A stretch of DNA of 38,741 nucleotides from an uncultured Candidatus Saccharibacteria bacterium. GTDB taxonomy: Bacteria > Patescibacteriota > Saccharimonadia > Saccharimonadales > Saccharimonadaceae. The position numbers were made by a program, and so were the translations under genes. Below, piece by piece: positions 7,999 to 15,342 of this stretch. The stretch covers positions 112,593-151,333 of the forward strand of contig CAMZBA010000002.1 of NCBI GenBank assembly GCA_947304395.1, written 5' to 3'. How positions within the stretch are numbered: the stretch's first letter is position 1; every line of letters starts with the position of its first letter. The notes below the pieces were generated by a model. It made no database searches, was not told where the DNA came from, and saw only the letters and a list, made by a program, of their open reading frames with translations.

Positions 7999-9966
7999 TT
8001 ATTGCTTCTGTAATTTAATCGCAAAACCGCCGCCTGGCGCAATATACATCTCTAGACGATCGCCATTACGTACAATCTTTTCTTCTATCACATATCCAAG
8101 CTGATGATCGCGATAATGCGCATCGTCAGAATCTCGATAAACAGTTGCAATATAATTAATCCCTGGCTCAAGAAAATCAACATATAACTCTACGCGACGG
8201 CCTTCTTCATTCGTAACGCCACCTATATACCAATCATCGGACTCCCAAGCCTGACGCGCCACAACATAATAATGGCCAATCTCGCCCAATAGCGGCAAGG
8301 TACGCTCCCAACGAAGCGGCACATCACGAATAAACTCAAACAAATCAGGATACTTCATCTCATATATCTGCGGACGATCTGACGCCATCTGCATCGAAGA
8401 ATATATCGTAACATAATAAGCCAACTGACGAGTAATCGTAGAAGCAATACGTTTTGAGAAGTTTCCTACATCCAAAATCCCCGGCGTATAGTCCATGCCG
8501 CCAGCCAATAAACGAGTGAACGGCAAGAAGCAAGCGTGCGAAGGCGATAATGCGCCACCCTCATACTCCTGCCCACGCGCACCTTCACGAGTCATTAAAT
8601 TCGGCCAAGTGCGCTCAATACCAGTGGATTTAATCGGTTCATGCACATCAAGCATGATGTGGTATTTAGCCGCCAGCTCCAAAGCGCGCTGATAGTGCAA
8701 CACGCCAAGCTGCGAATGGTGAAATTCGCGACGACCATTAATCGTCATCTTCGAGCCAGCATAACCCGACTTAATATAACGAATGCCATATTGTTTTAAG
8801 AACTTATAGGAATCCTCAAGTTGCGCCTCGTAGTTGTCAATAAAACCAACCGTTTCATGGTGGCCAACTATTTCTACGCCATTGGCGTGGCCGTAATCCG
8901 ACACTACCTTCAAATCAAAATCTGGCGTAGCTTCCATGAATTTATTGTTCACGCCATTTTCGAGCCAGTCACCCTCCCAGCCATCATTCCAACCCTCGAT
9001 TAGTAGGGCAGAGATACCAAGATCTTTACATGAGTCGATATATTGCATGGCATGCTCGGTAGTCGCGCCATGACGATCGCCTGGCGCCCATGTCCACTCG
9101 CCAACATACATCGCCCACCAGATGCCCAAGAACTTCGTTGGCTCCACCCATGAAAAATCATCCCGCGGTGGGTCGTTCAAGTTCAACATCATGCGAGACG
9201 TAATCAAATCCAAAGCATTATTTCCCACAATCACCATGCGCCACGGAGTAGAAAACGGCAACTCGACATAAGCCCTCATACCATCCGAAAGCGGCGTGAT
9301 ATCCGTCTTCAACGATGCCCCATTCAGCTTTATCGTCATACCTCCGTAGTTATAGAGCGCCGCCTCGTGAATTGCCAAAAAGTGTCCCGAGGTAGATTGA
9401 ATCGTCAAAGGCGTATGCACGGAATCGGTCAACGTATAAACCGGATGCTCTACGTAATCATACTCATAGCGATCTGGCTGATACGCAGGAATGCTCCACG
9501 AGCGCGAATTTGTATCAACAGAAAATTCCGTCAACTCATCGGCTACGGCCATATTTTTCATCTCTGGCTGAGCTGGTATTTCATAGCGAAAAGCAAACCC
9601 ATCATCATAAACACGGAAACGCAAGGTCAAAAGTCGATTTGGCTTTTCGTACTCCTCAAGATAAATCGCCGTTTCGTTATAGTTATTACGGATCACATGC
9701 TGCTCGCCCCATTCCGCCTTCCAAACATCGTCAACCGTGCGCGTATAAGCCCGAATTACGGCAAAATTATCCGTCATCGGAGTCATGTCTTTCAGAATTA
9801 GGCCTAAGCGCGACTTGCGCAGGATAACTTTGTCATTCTTTTTTGCAAAGTAAGAAATTTGCCCATGATCAAGCACAAATACACAATCCAATTGACCATT
9901 TGGAGATTTAATTTCATATATAGCATCAGATTTAGGCTTTTTGAAAAAATCACCAAACAGACTCAT
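7999..9966 (-). CDS. Glycoside hydrolase family 97 (SusB-like alpha-glucosidase)
   Basis: This 655-aa protein has the GH97 layout: N-terminal beta-sandwich (IKSPNGQLDCVFVLDHGQIS, KSRLGL), catalytic barrel, and C-terminal beta domain. The barrel contains LLIEGWNDGWEGDW near residues 322-334, DVHEPIKSTGIERTWPNL near 440 and REGARGQEYEGG near 460. LPFTRLLAGGMDYTPG follows. The HEPIKSTG and REGARGQEYE segments resemble the inverting Bacteroides SusB type, where Glu residues act as base, rather than the retaining Asp-nucleophile type. ATG 9966 is preferred to the upstream TTG. No signal peptide is visible, so unlike periplasmic SusB it is probably cytoplasmic and would act on imported alpha-glucosides. 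GH97 is best known from Bacteroidetes, so horizontal acquisition is possible. Confidence 0.9.
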   Translation of the reverse strand: MSLFGDFFKKPKSDAIYEIKSPNGQLDCVFVLDHGQISYFAKKNDKVILRKSRLGLILKDMTPMTDNFAVIRAYTRTVDDVWKAEWGEQHVIRNNYNETAIYLEEYEKPNRLLTLRFRVYDDGFAFRYEIPAQPEMKNMAVADELTEFSVDTNSRSWSIPAYQPDRYEYDYVEHPVYTLTDSVHTPLTIQSTSGHFLAIHEAALYNYGGMTIKLNGASLKTDITPLSDGMRAYVELPFSTPWRMVIVGNNALDLITSRMMLNLNDPPRDDFSWVEPTKFLGIWWAMYVGEWTWAPGDRHGATTEHAMQYIDSCKDLGISALLIEGWNDGWEGDWLENGVNNKFMEATPDFDLKVVSDYGHANGVEIVGHHETVGFIDNYEAQLEDSYKFLKQYGIRYIKSGYAGSKMTINGRREFHHSQLGVLHYQRALELAAKYHIMLDVHEPIKSTGIERTWPNLMTREGARGQEYEGGALSPSHACFLPFTRLLAGGMDYTPGILDVGNFSKRIASTITRQLAYYVTIYSSMQMASDRPQIYEMKYPDLFEFIRDVPLRWERTLPLLGEIGHYYVVARQAWESDDWYIGGVTNEEGRRVELYVDFLEPGINYIATVYRDSDDAHYRDHQLGYVIEEKIVRNGDRLEMYIAPGGGFAIKLQKQ

Positions 9967-9998
9967 AAAGTATCCCACGTTAACATAAGTACATTGTA
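9963..9998 (-). promoter_or_regulatory. Promoter with leaderless 7-codon ORF coupled to GH97
   Basis: On the minus strand TACAAT (9993-9998) lies 6 bases before an ATG at 9986. That ATG opens a seven-residue ORF (MLTWDTL) ending in TGA at 9963-9965, which overlaps the GH97 start as ATGA. The box-to-ATG distance is the same as for other leaderless genes here, so the micro-ORF may be translated and may feed ribosomes onto GH97. Confidence 0.4.
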
Positions 9999-10020
9999 AC
10001 ACAGAAACAAAATGCTCATG

Positions 10021-10026
10021 TATAAT
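10021..10026 (+). promoter_or_regulatory. -10 box (TATAAT) of the EamA gene
   Basis: A perfect TATAAT lies 8 bases before ATG 10035, indicating a leaderless transcript. It is back to back with the minus-strand GH97 promoter, and the two -10 boxes are only 22 bases apart. Confidence 0.6.
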
Positions 10027-10034
10027 TAATCCAT

Positions 10035-10946
10035 ATGTTGTGGCTATTTTTATGCATTGCCGTTGCCCTAATTTGGTCCTTCAGCGCATTTATCGACAAC
10101 TACATTACCGACGTCATCTTTAAGGGTAAAAAGCCGCAATCCATGAAGATCTTTAACGGCATTAGTTACCTATTTTTTGCTCTTATAATACCGTTGGCGT
10201 TCGGCGTTAAGAGTATAGCCATTGAGCACATTATTCTTCTACTCTTGTCCGGCATTGCCAGCTCCGTTGCCTCAATTCCATACTACTTAGCCCTAAGAGA
10301 AGAAGAGTCGACAACCGCCGCAGTCTTTTATCAATTAATTCCCGTTATTTATCTTTTTTCGGATTGGCTAATTTTCGGCGAAGCAATCACGTCATTGCAA
10401 CTCATTGCCTTCATCATTATTCTAACGGCCCCAGCAATTATCATCTTTACTCGAAAACGACCACGTAGCCGTCGCATCGAATTTAATGCCGCGCTTCTTT
10501 TCACTCTCTACGCCTGCATATCTGCGCTTAGCGGCATTCTATCTACTCGTATCGGCGAAAAGTACGATTTTCCGAGCGTCTTCTTTTACTTCCTCGTAGG
10601 ACGAGGCTTATCAGACGTCATTTTATTCGCCACTCATTCCGATTGGCAACAACGCATGAAATTCATCTGGCGGCGCAAAAAATGGCAATTCCTCTTCGCA
10701 GAAGGTACCAACCAAATCATTTGTATTATCGCCGAATTTCTAAGCCGTTATGCCTTAATAATCGGCGTTGCATCCTTAATATCCGTCACCTACAATGTTC
10801 TCGAGCTAATATTTACTTTTGCACTCGGAATCATACTTTCCATCATTTGGCCTAAATTTGGTCGCGAAAAGCTTAATCGACACGTTGTCATCGCGCATTT
10901 TATCGCAACTATTCTCGCTACGATTGGTATAATACTAATAAGATAA
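10035..10946 (+). CDS. EamA/DMT-type membrane transporter
   Basis: The 303-aa protein has about ten hydrophobic segments in two repeats separated by a basic stretch (TRKRPRSRRIEFN, near residues 137-150). Helix 1, the SVASIPYYLALREEESTTAAVFYQLIPV segment and the position of the second repeat fit EamA/drug-metabolite transporters. The substrate cannot be deduced. The start is fixed by a leaderless promoter. The next gene starts 10 bases after the stop with a strong AAAGGAGG ribosome-binding site, so the two form an operon. Confidence 0.75.
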   Translation: MLWLFLCIAVALIWSFSAFIDNYITDVIFKGKKPQSMKIFNGISYLFFALIIPLAFGVKSIAIEHIILLLLSGIASSVASIPYYLALREEESTTAAVFYQLIPVIYLFSDWLIFGEAITSLQLIAFIIILTAPAIIIFTRKRPRSRRIEFNAALLFTLYACISALSGILSTRIGEKYDFPSVFFYFLVGRGLSDVILFATHSDWQQRMKFIWRRKKWQFLFAEGTNQIICIIAEFLSRYALIIGVASLISVTYNVLELIFTFALGIILSIIWPKFGREKLNRHVVIAHFIATILATIGIILIR

Positions 10947-10955
10947 AGGAGGCAC

Positions 10956-11483
10956 ATGGAAATACCAACAGGAATAATCGGATTAGTCATAGGACTATTT
11001 TTACTATTTTTCGGCTATCGCCTGAAGAAAATCGCAATCACAGTCATCTGGTTCTTGATCGGCTTCTGGCTCGTCTCCTTATTTGTCGACAAAATCGTTG
11101 CCGATGAAATGTGGCAATTAATCCTCTGCGGAGTCGGTGGCCTTGTACTGGGCATGTTTGGTATGACTATAGAAAAAATTGCCGTTTTTGCATCAGTAGG
11201 CTTTGCCTTCTTTATGTCTGCTATGAATGCTTTCGGCCCAGCTACCGACTGGACTCTACCGGCCATCTGCGTAGCTATCGGCGTCGTTGCTGGAGTAATT
11301 GCCGTTTGGTTCATTAAACCAATGGTTATCATTGCTACTTCCGTCCAAGGAGCGCAACTCGTCCTCACAAACGCATTATTGCTTCTAAACATTGCTCAAC
11401 CGCAATGGTATCTCATTGCATACGTAGCCATTATTTTAATTGGCGGCATTTTTCAGTGGAATAACTGTAAAAATATCGAATAA
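10956..11483 (+). CDS. TMEM198/DUF4203-like multi-pass membrane protein
   Basis: The 175-aa protein is almost entirely hydrophobic, with about six or seven transmembrane helices and a Gly-rich pattern (LIGFWLVSLF, GVGGLVLGMFGM, IGVVAGVIAVWF) like DUF4203/TMEM198 proteins. The function is unknown. It has an excellent Shine-Dalgarno sequence, in contrast to the leaderless first gene of the operon. The C-terminus is short and cytoplasmic (QWNNCKNIE). Confidence 0.55.
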   Translation: MEIPTGIIGLVIGLFLLFFGYRLKKIAITVIWFLIGFWLVSLFVDKIVADEMWQLILCGVGGLVLGMFGMTIEKIAVFASVGFAFFMSAMNAFGPATDWTLPAICVAIGVVAGVIAVWFIKPMVIIATSVQGAQLVLTNALLLLNIAQPQWYLIAYVAIILIGGIFQWNNCKNIE

Positions 11484-11487
11484 TCGG

Positions 11488-11493
11488 TATAAT
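11488..11493 (+). promoter_or_regulatory. -10 box (TATAAT) of the candidate small RNA
   Basis: A perfect TATAAT lies 5 bases after the stop of the preceding gene and is followed by no plus-strand ORF. It would start a transcript near 11500. The -35 region is not recognisable. Confidence 0.5.
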
Positions 11494-11499
11494 ATAGCA

Positions 11500-11636
11500 C
11501 TCGACTTGGGCGAAGAAAAATCAAGCGTCCACAATCTCTACGACCGATATCGTAGCTACTATCTCAACCAGAGACTGGATTAAGCCAAAAGCCCAAACAT
11601 CACGTCGGCCACAAACGGCCGACGTTTTTATTTTTT
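11500..11636 (+). ncRNA. Candidate intergenic small RNA
   Basis: A stretch of about 130 bases between convergent genes has its own -10 box and ends in a strong terminator. It can fold with a closing stem TTGGGC/GCCCAA (11506-11511 with 11591-11596) and an internal hairpin TACGA/TCGTA (11539-11554). TGGGCG can alternatively pair with CGTCCA (11525-11530), so two exclusive folds are possible. No SRP, 6S, tmRNA or RNase P core motif is present, so its class is unknown. Confidence 0.45.
11602..11636 (+). terminator. Intrinsic terminator of the small RNA/transporter operon
   Basis: A perfect 9-base stem ACGTCGGCC/GGCCGACGT (11602-11610 and 11617-11625) with a 6-base loop is followed by a T-rich tail on the plus strand. 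The minus strand has no T-run after the hairpin, so it works mainly for plus-strand transcripts. Confidence 0.85.
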
Positions 11637-12677
11637 CAATGCTATTTCACGAAATAGCCCAAGCACTAAATCCTTACTTTCTTTATCTAAATCATTTGCC
11701 GAACGAATCATCTTCACAATATTGTGGAACTTCATCATTGACATCGTGTCCAAAACGTCGCACCCCTCTATCACGCCAAATACCGCATCGGTCAGCTTTT
11801 TCCGATCAGCATCATCGTGCTTATCTAGCCATGACCACAAACGACGCTCAATCTCCAAGCTATGTTCAGACCTCTTCGCGCGTTTAAAATGATCGTCAAC
11901 TACTTGCCACGTCGCCGAAGAATGCCCAAGGATGTTTTCTTTATCAGATTGAACAACGCGGTAATTACTATTGCGCATCATCGCACCCACAATGCTACAA
12001 TGCGGGATAATATGCACGTATTTCTTTCTCACCCTCTCATACTCTTTTGATTCAAATTCTTTTCGACGCAAGCCAGGACCATCGTTATTATAGATTCTCA
12101 AGATACGTTGATATTTTAACCGATTCATATACATCGGAGCTACTAGCGCTAAATTACCCCCTTTAGAATGCCCGCCCACAATGACTTTCGGTCCAAAGAA
12201 ACTAACATGCTCATTTAGGTATTCTGTCGCTTTTATATGCGATGGAACAGGGAAGGACCACGCCATTTCAAAATCTTCACGCCAACCACTAATAAGCTGA
12301 TCGGTTCCTTCGAATGCAATATATTCCAAACCCCGCGTTACGCGAAAAGTAATCGCACTAAATTGCATATTGCGACTCGTGTCGTAAATGTAATCAGACA
12401 CTATTAAATTTCGATATCGCTCCTTCTCGACAATCGCATTCATCAACTGATAAGCAACGCCAATTGCAATTCCTAACCGACGCGCGTCTTTATATGAAGT
12501 CCGACGCAGATATTCTCGGCCAATCTCCTCAAGCGTATGGCAATTTTCGTTAATTCTAGTATGCGTAAAATCCAAGTACGCCAACTGTGAAAAAACCAAG
12601 TTATCAACCTCAGTAAAAGCCTTTTCCTCGAAGCGCAAATTACCGTATTTTTCTACATAGTCAAAAATATTCGCCAT
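11628..12677 (-). CDS. DUF2974/Mbeg1-like alpha/beta hydrolase
   Basis: The 349-aa protein resembles the Mbeg1-like lipase-related family. VIVGGHSKGGNLALVAPMY near residue 170 is the nucleophile elbow GxSxG with Ser, and the strand before it (LEYIAFEGTD, about residue 116) contains the typical oxyanion-side FRGTD-like motif. Members are intracellular or surface hydrolases of unknown substrate. ATG 12677 has TAAAAT 8 bases upstream on the minus strand (12686-12691), indicating a leaderless start although rlmH and an unknown gene lie upstream in the same direction. Confidence 0.75.
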   Translation of the reverse strand: MANIFDYVEKYGNLRFEEKAFTEVDNLVFSQLAYLDFTHTRINENCHTLEEIGREYLRRTSYKDARRLGIAIGVAYQLMNAIVEKERYRNLIVSDYIYDTSRNMQFSAITFRVTRGLEYIAFEGTDQLISGWREDFEMAWSFPVPSHIKATEYLNEHVSFFGPKVIVGGHSKGGNLALVAPMYMNRLKYQRILRIYNNDGPGLRRKEFESKEYERVRKKYVHIIPHCSIVGAMMRNSNYRVVQSDKENILGHSSATWQVVDDHFKRAKRSEHSLEIERRLWSWLDKHDDADRKKLTDAVFGVIEGCDVLDTMSMMKFHNIVKMIRSANDLDKESKDLVLGLFREIALKK

Positions 12678-12702
12678 ATTAATATATTTTACAATAATTA
12701 TC

Positions 12703-13122
12703 TCAACTTGTCGCTATTAGCGCCCTCTCATAGATTGCCGACAATACGCCAATTTCTGCCACACTTAGGTAATGTTTTGTTCCGCTTCGCTCGTTGTCGT
12801 CCAGAAAGTCCCAAAAACGCCCAATCTTTTCTCTCGCGTCCACAAAACCACTAAATAGCGCCTCGGCGCACTGCGATTGCCGTCGTGAAAGTGGCCGTAA
12901 TAATTCTAACTTCATTTCATCGTCGAAATCTTTGAATAATTTCTTATAGTTATCGTACGCCTTGAAGCCAATCAAGAAATTTACATCAAAAACAACCCGA
13001 AAATTATCAATCAAAAATTTATTAATGTCAGCAAGCGGAGCCTCCCCCTCCAACAATCGCCACAACGCGTCTTTCTTGCGGTTAATATCCTTATACGAAA
13101 TCAAAACATCATCTTTATTCAT
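12703..13122 (-). CDS. Uncharacterised helical protein next to rlmH
   Basis: This 139-aa soluble protein is not recognised. It is mostly charged helix (KKLFKDFDDEMKLELLRPLSRRQ, FSGFVDAREKIGRFWDFLDD) without cysteines in a metal pattern, signal peptide or membrane segment. Its ATG lies inside the end of rlmH (8-base overlap), so it is probably translated from the rlmH transcript by coupling. A role linked to ribosome maturation cannot be excluded but nothing in the sequence shows it. Confidence 0.6.
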   Translation of the reverse strand: MNKDDVLISYKDINRKKDALWRLLEGEAPLADINKFLIDNFRVVFDVNFLIGFKAYDNYKKLFKDFDDEMKLELLRPLSRRQSQCAEALFSGFVDAREKIGRFWDFLDDNERSGTKHYLSVAEIGVLSAIYERALIATS

Positions 13123-13543
13123 GGTGATACGCGTGCCCTAGATATATTTCTTGCGCCCGATAAATTTGCTCCGTCACGATTAGCCGACAAATCTGGTGCG
13201 GAAAGACTAATTTCGATAGGCTCCAAATCAAGTTTGCCCGAGCCTTCACTTCTGGCGCAAAATGCCCAAATGCGCCACCAATCACAATTATCACATCGCG
13301 TCCATTCTCTAACTGAACCGTCAACGATTGGCTCAATCTCGGCGAACTCATCATCTCGCCATTCTCGTCTAGTAATACAACAAAGTCGTCTTTATTAAAG
13401 CGCGCTACGCGCTCCGTCAGCTTTTCTTCGTCTATAAATTGCCACTCAATTGTCCATGGTTTCCGAAGACGCTTCTCATATTCATCGCAAGCTTCTTTTA
13501 ACCAGCTCGCATGCTTCTTACCGCCCGCAATAATCTTAATCAT
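13115..13543 (-). CDS. rlmH: 23S rRNA (pseudouridine1915-N3)-methyltransferase RlmH
   Basis: The 142-aa product begins MIKIIAGGKKHASWLKEACDEYEKRL and has the SPOUT-family SAM site IIVIGGAFG and the C-terminal WSLSKLVFPHQICRLIVTEQIYRA plus LGHAYHHE, which match RlmH along its whole length. RlmH methylates pseudouridine 1915 in helix 69 of 23S rRNA on assembled ribosomes. The frame is open upstream to 13651, but ATG 13543 matches the family N-terminus and has a leaderless promoter. It overlaps the next gene by 8 bases. Confidence 0.93.
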   Translation of the reverse strand: MIKIIAGGKKHASWLKEACDEYEKRLRKPWTIEWQFIDEEKLTERVARFNKDDFVVLLDENGEMMSSPRLSQSLTVQLENGRDVIIVIGGAFGHFAPEVKARANLIWSLSKLVFPHQICRLIVTEQIYRAQEIYLGHAYHHE

Positions 13544-13550
13544 TGAACCA

Positions 13551-13580
13551 ATTTTACTTGTTTTTTCATTAATTCTGCAA
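13551..13580 (-). promoter_or_regulatory. Promoter of rlmH
   Basis: On the minus strand TTGCAG (13575-13580), an 18-base spacer and TAAAAT (13551-13556) lie 7 bases before the rlmH ATG. This gives a leaderless mRNA. Confidence 0.55.
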
Positions 13581-13600
13581 CCCCACCTGCAATAGTCCGT

Positions 13601-13669
13601 CATGCCGTACTCGCACTTTTTTCTCGCAACCACACCACGCCGTACTCGCACTTTTTCTCACAACCATGC
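13601..13669 (+). repeat. Two tandem 34-35 base direct repeats upstream of rlmH
   Basis: Unit 1 (13601-13635) and unit 2 (13636-13669) share GCCGTACTCGCACTTTTT and CTC-CAACCA, with only a few differences and one T fewer in unit 2. A partial third unit (CATGCCG) begins at 13665. They lie between rlmH and HTH module copy B. Function unknown; they could be binding sites or a small tandem duplication. Confidence 0.7.
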
Positions 13670-13672
13670 CGC

Positions 13673-13695
13673 GTTGTATAAAATATTTTTACAAC
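13673..13695. repeat. AT-rich inverted repeat at the end of HTH module B
   Basis: GTTGTA and TACAAC flank an A/T core that is itself nearly palindromic. It overlaps the TAA of module copy B (13689-13691) and could be a weak terminator or an element boundary. Confidence 0.4.
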
Positions 13696-14024
13696 ATAAA
13701 CAGTAGTTCCGCCTCGTCAATCAGGATATTTTTGTCATACTTTCTTGTACGCATAAAATGCTCGTAAAATAGCTTTAGAAAAGTCTGCGCACGCGGGGAA
13801 TTAGTGCGAAAAGCGATCATCAAAAAGAAAAGCACCGAATAATGATATGCGTACTTTTTTCGCCATCTTTTGCCAATACGTACGTTAGTATATCCTCAAA
13901 CTCGTCGCATCAATGGGGCCCCTAAATACTTCTGACAATAATAATTAAATTGCTGGCGCGAAATGCCCAATGCATCACAAATCGCGCGACCACTAATATA
14001 AATCTCACCATTATGATTAAACAT
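13689..14024 (-). pseudogene. HTH module copy B, split by an in-frame TGA
   Basis: From ATG 14024 the minus strand encodes a 42-residue peptide with IYISGRAICDALGISRQ and YYCQKY, ending at TGA 13896-13898. The same frame then stays open to TAA 13689-13691 and encodes RKKYAYHYSVLFFLMIAF, TFLKLFYEHF and ILIDEAELLF. Both halves match module copy A (7341-7745) in order, frame and spacing, including the TGA. Here the second half has no ATG close to its beginning, so independent translation is less likely than in copy A. It may be a decayed gene, a readthrough gene or two coupled cistrons. Confidence 0.55.
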
Positions 14025-14128
14025 ATCAACACATTAAAACATCGCCAACGGCACTAAAAGCATGAGTCCAAAAATCTTGGACAACTTCGAATGGACAAAT
14101 AAACAAAGCGCAAGCACGCATAGAGCAC

Positions 14129-14157
14129 TTGTAAAATCCGCAAAAAATTGCTATAAT
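14129..14157 (+). promoter_or_regulatory. Promoter of rplJL
   Basis: TTGTAA (14129-14134), a 17-base spacer and perfect TATAAT (14152-14157) precede the L10 leader. The predicted start is near 14164. Confidence 0.75.
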
Positions 14158-14163
14158 ACATCC

Positions 14164-14295
14164 TAGTTACCAAAGACAGCGGCGACCCAGACGGGTTTAA
14201 TCATGCCGCCGAGGAGATTCATTTTCTTGTATTATTGGTGACGAAAACCTTAACATTTTGGCTACCAAATTAATACCAAAAGGAGATTTCTATCT
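14164..14295 (+). ncRNA. L10 (rplJ) mRNA leader
   Basis: The leader of about 130 bases contains GTTACCAAAGACAGCGGCG, a later GCCGCCGAGG and GGTGACGA, the pattern of the ribosomal protein L10 leader family. In that family the L10-(L12) complex binds a kink-turn-bearing structure to repress its own translation. It ends with the ribosome-binding site AAAGGAG 10 bases before ATG 14296. This is one of the few genes here with a real leader. Confidence 0.75.
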
Positions 14296-14820
14296 ATGGC
14301 AATTAGCAAAGATAAGAAACAACAATTGGTTGCCGACTTAAACGAGCTTCTCAGCGACGCTAAGATGACCGTTTTTGCAAAGTACCAAGGCCTTACGGTC
14401 GCGGAAATGCAAGAACTTCGCAAAGCTGCGCGCGAGAATAATGTCAAAATTAAAATCGTCAAGAACCGTCTTGTCCGTGTTGCTATGGGCAATATTGCGG
14501 TTTACAAAGACACCGACACTAGCGCTCTCGAAGGTCAGCTACTTTACGCCGTTTCTAACGACGACGAAGTCGCTCCAGCTCAGGTTCTCGCAAAGTTTGC
14601 GAAGGAACATGACGCCCTCGAGCTAAAAGGCGCATTCAGTGGCGAAGGTGCCGCTCTTGGCGAGACAGAAGTAAAAGCACTTGCCGACCTTCCAAGCAAA
14701 GATCAACTCATTGGCCAAGTTGTGGATATGCTCCTCAGCCCAGTCAACGATGTTACCAATGGTCTTTCCGGCAACTTGCACGCTTTGCTCGACGGCATTG
14801 CCGACAAAGCAACCAATTAA
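14296..14820 (+). CDS. rplJ: 50S ribosomal protein L10
   Basis: The 174-aa protein starts MAISKDKKQQLVADLNELL and has FAKYQGLTVAEMQELRKAARENNVKIKIVKNRL, the RNA-binding N-terminal domain of L10. The C-terminal helix (LPSKDQLIGQVVDMLLSPV...GNLHALLDGIADKA) binds L7/L12 dimers to form the stalk. It is preceded by the L10 leader and followed 50 bases later by rplL. The neighbouring rplK and rplA of the usual cluster are not in this window's upstream region. Confidence 0.97.
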   Translation: MAISKDKKQQLVADLNELLSDAKMTVFAKYQGLTVAEMQELRKAARENNVKIKIVKNRLVRVAMGNIAVYKDTDTSALEGQLLYAVSNDDEVAPAQVLAKFAKEHDALELKGAFSGEGAALGETEVKALADLPSKDQLIGQVVDMLLSPVNDVTNGLSGNLHALLDGIADKATN

Positions 14821-14870
14821 TCACGCTATCGCGTATATTTATCAACCAATAACGAATAAAGGAGTCTAAC

Positions 14871-15251
14871 ATGGCTGCTGATGTTAAAAAACTAGCAGAG
14901 GAATTGGTTAAGCTCACCGTCCTCGAAGTTAACGAGCTAAAAACTATCCTTAAGGATGAATATGGCATTGAGCCTGCTGCTGCCGCTGTTGCTGTAGCCG
15001 CTGGTCCAGCTGATGCTGGTGCCGCTGCCGCTGAAGAGAAGAGCGAATACAACGTCGTTCTTAAAGATGCTGGCGCACAAAAGATTGCAGTTATCAAGGC
15101 TGTCAAGGAAGCTACCGGTCTTGGTCTTGGCGAAGCTAAGGCTATCGTCGATGGCGCTCCAGCTACCGTAAAAGAAAAAGTTGCAAAGGACGAAGCCGAG
15201 GCTATGAAGAAAGCCCTCGAAGACGCCGGCGCAACCGTCGAACTCGCTTAA
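14871..15251 (+). CDS. rplL: 50S ribosomal protein L7/L12
   Basis: The 126-aa protein has the dimerisation helices ([22 protein letters not shown]), an Ala-rich hinge ([10 protein letters not shown]) and the factor-binding C-terminal domain ([35 protein letters not shown]). It forms the multi-copy stalk that recruits translation GTPases. A strong AAAGGAG site lies 8 bases before the ATG. A terminator follows 29 bases after the stop. Confidence 0.98.
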   Translation: MAADVKKLAEELVKLTVLEVNELKTILKDEYGIEPAAAAVAVAAGPADAGAAAAEEKSEYNVVLKDAGAQKIAVIKAVKEATGLGLGEAKAIVDGAPATVKEKVAKDEAEAMKKALEDAGATVELA

Positions 15252-15280
15252 GTTCAAACTATTATAGCCAAAATGTTACC

Positions 15281-15312
15281 AAAAGCGACTTTATCAAAGA
15301 GGTCGCTTTTTT
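15281..15312 (+). terminator. Terminator of rplJL
   Basis: AAAAGCGAC and GTCGCTTTT form a stem around a 13-base loop, followed by a T-run. The T-run runs into the TTGGTG that may be the -35 of the next gene. Confidence 0.85.
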
Positions 15313-15338
15313 GGTGTATTCGTATGCTAAACTATAAG
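15311..15338 (+). promoter_or_regulatory. Promoter of the coiled-coil membrane protein gene
   Basis: TTGGTG (15311-15316), a 16-base spacer and TATAAG (15333-15338) lie only 4 bases before ATG 15343, which fits a leaderless start. Confidence 0.5.
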
Positions 15339-15342
15339 CAGT

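Noticed and set aside
13601-13669. CRISPR array
   Set aside because: The two units are directly tandem with no spacers between them and there are no cas genes.
7341-14024. Genome-wide recoding of UGA as glycine (as in Gracilibacteria/SR1)
   Set aside because: UGA ends clear genes here, such as the tyrosine kinase (4051-4053) and the phosphatase (4755-4757), so the standard code applies.
14753-15106. Antisense ORFs across rplJ/rplL
   Set aside because: They are shadows of strongly biased ribosomal protein codons and lack start signals.
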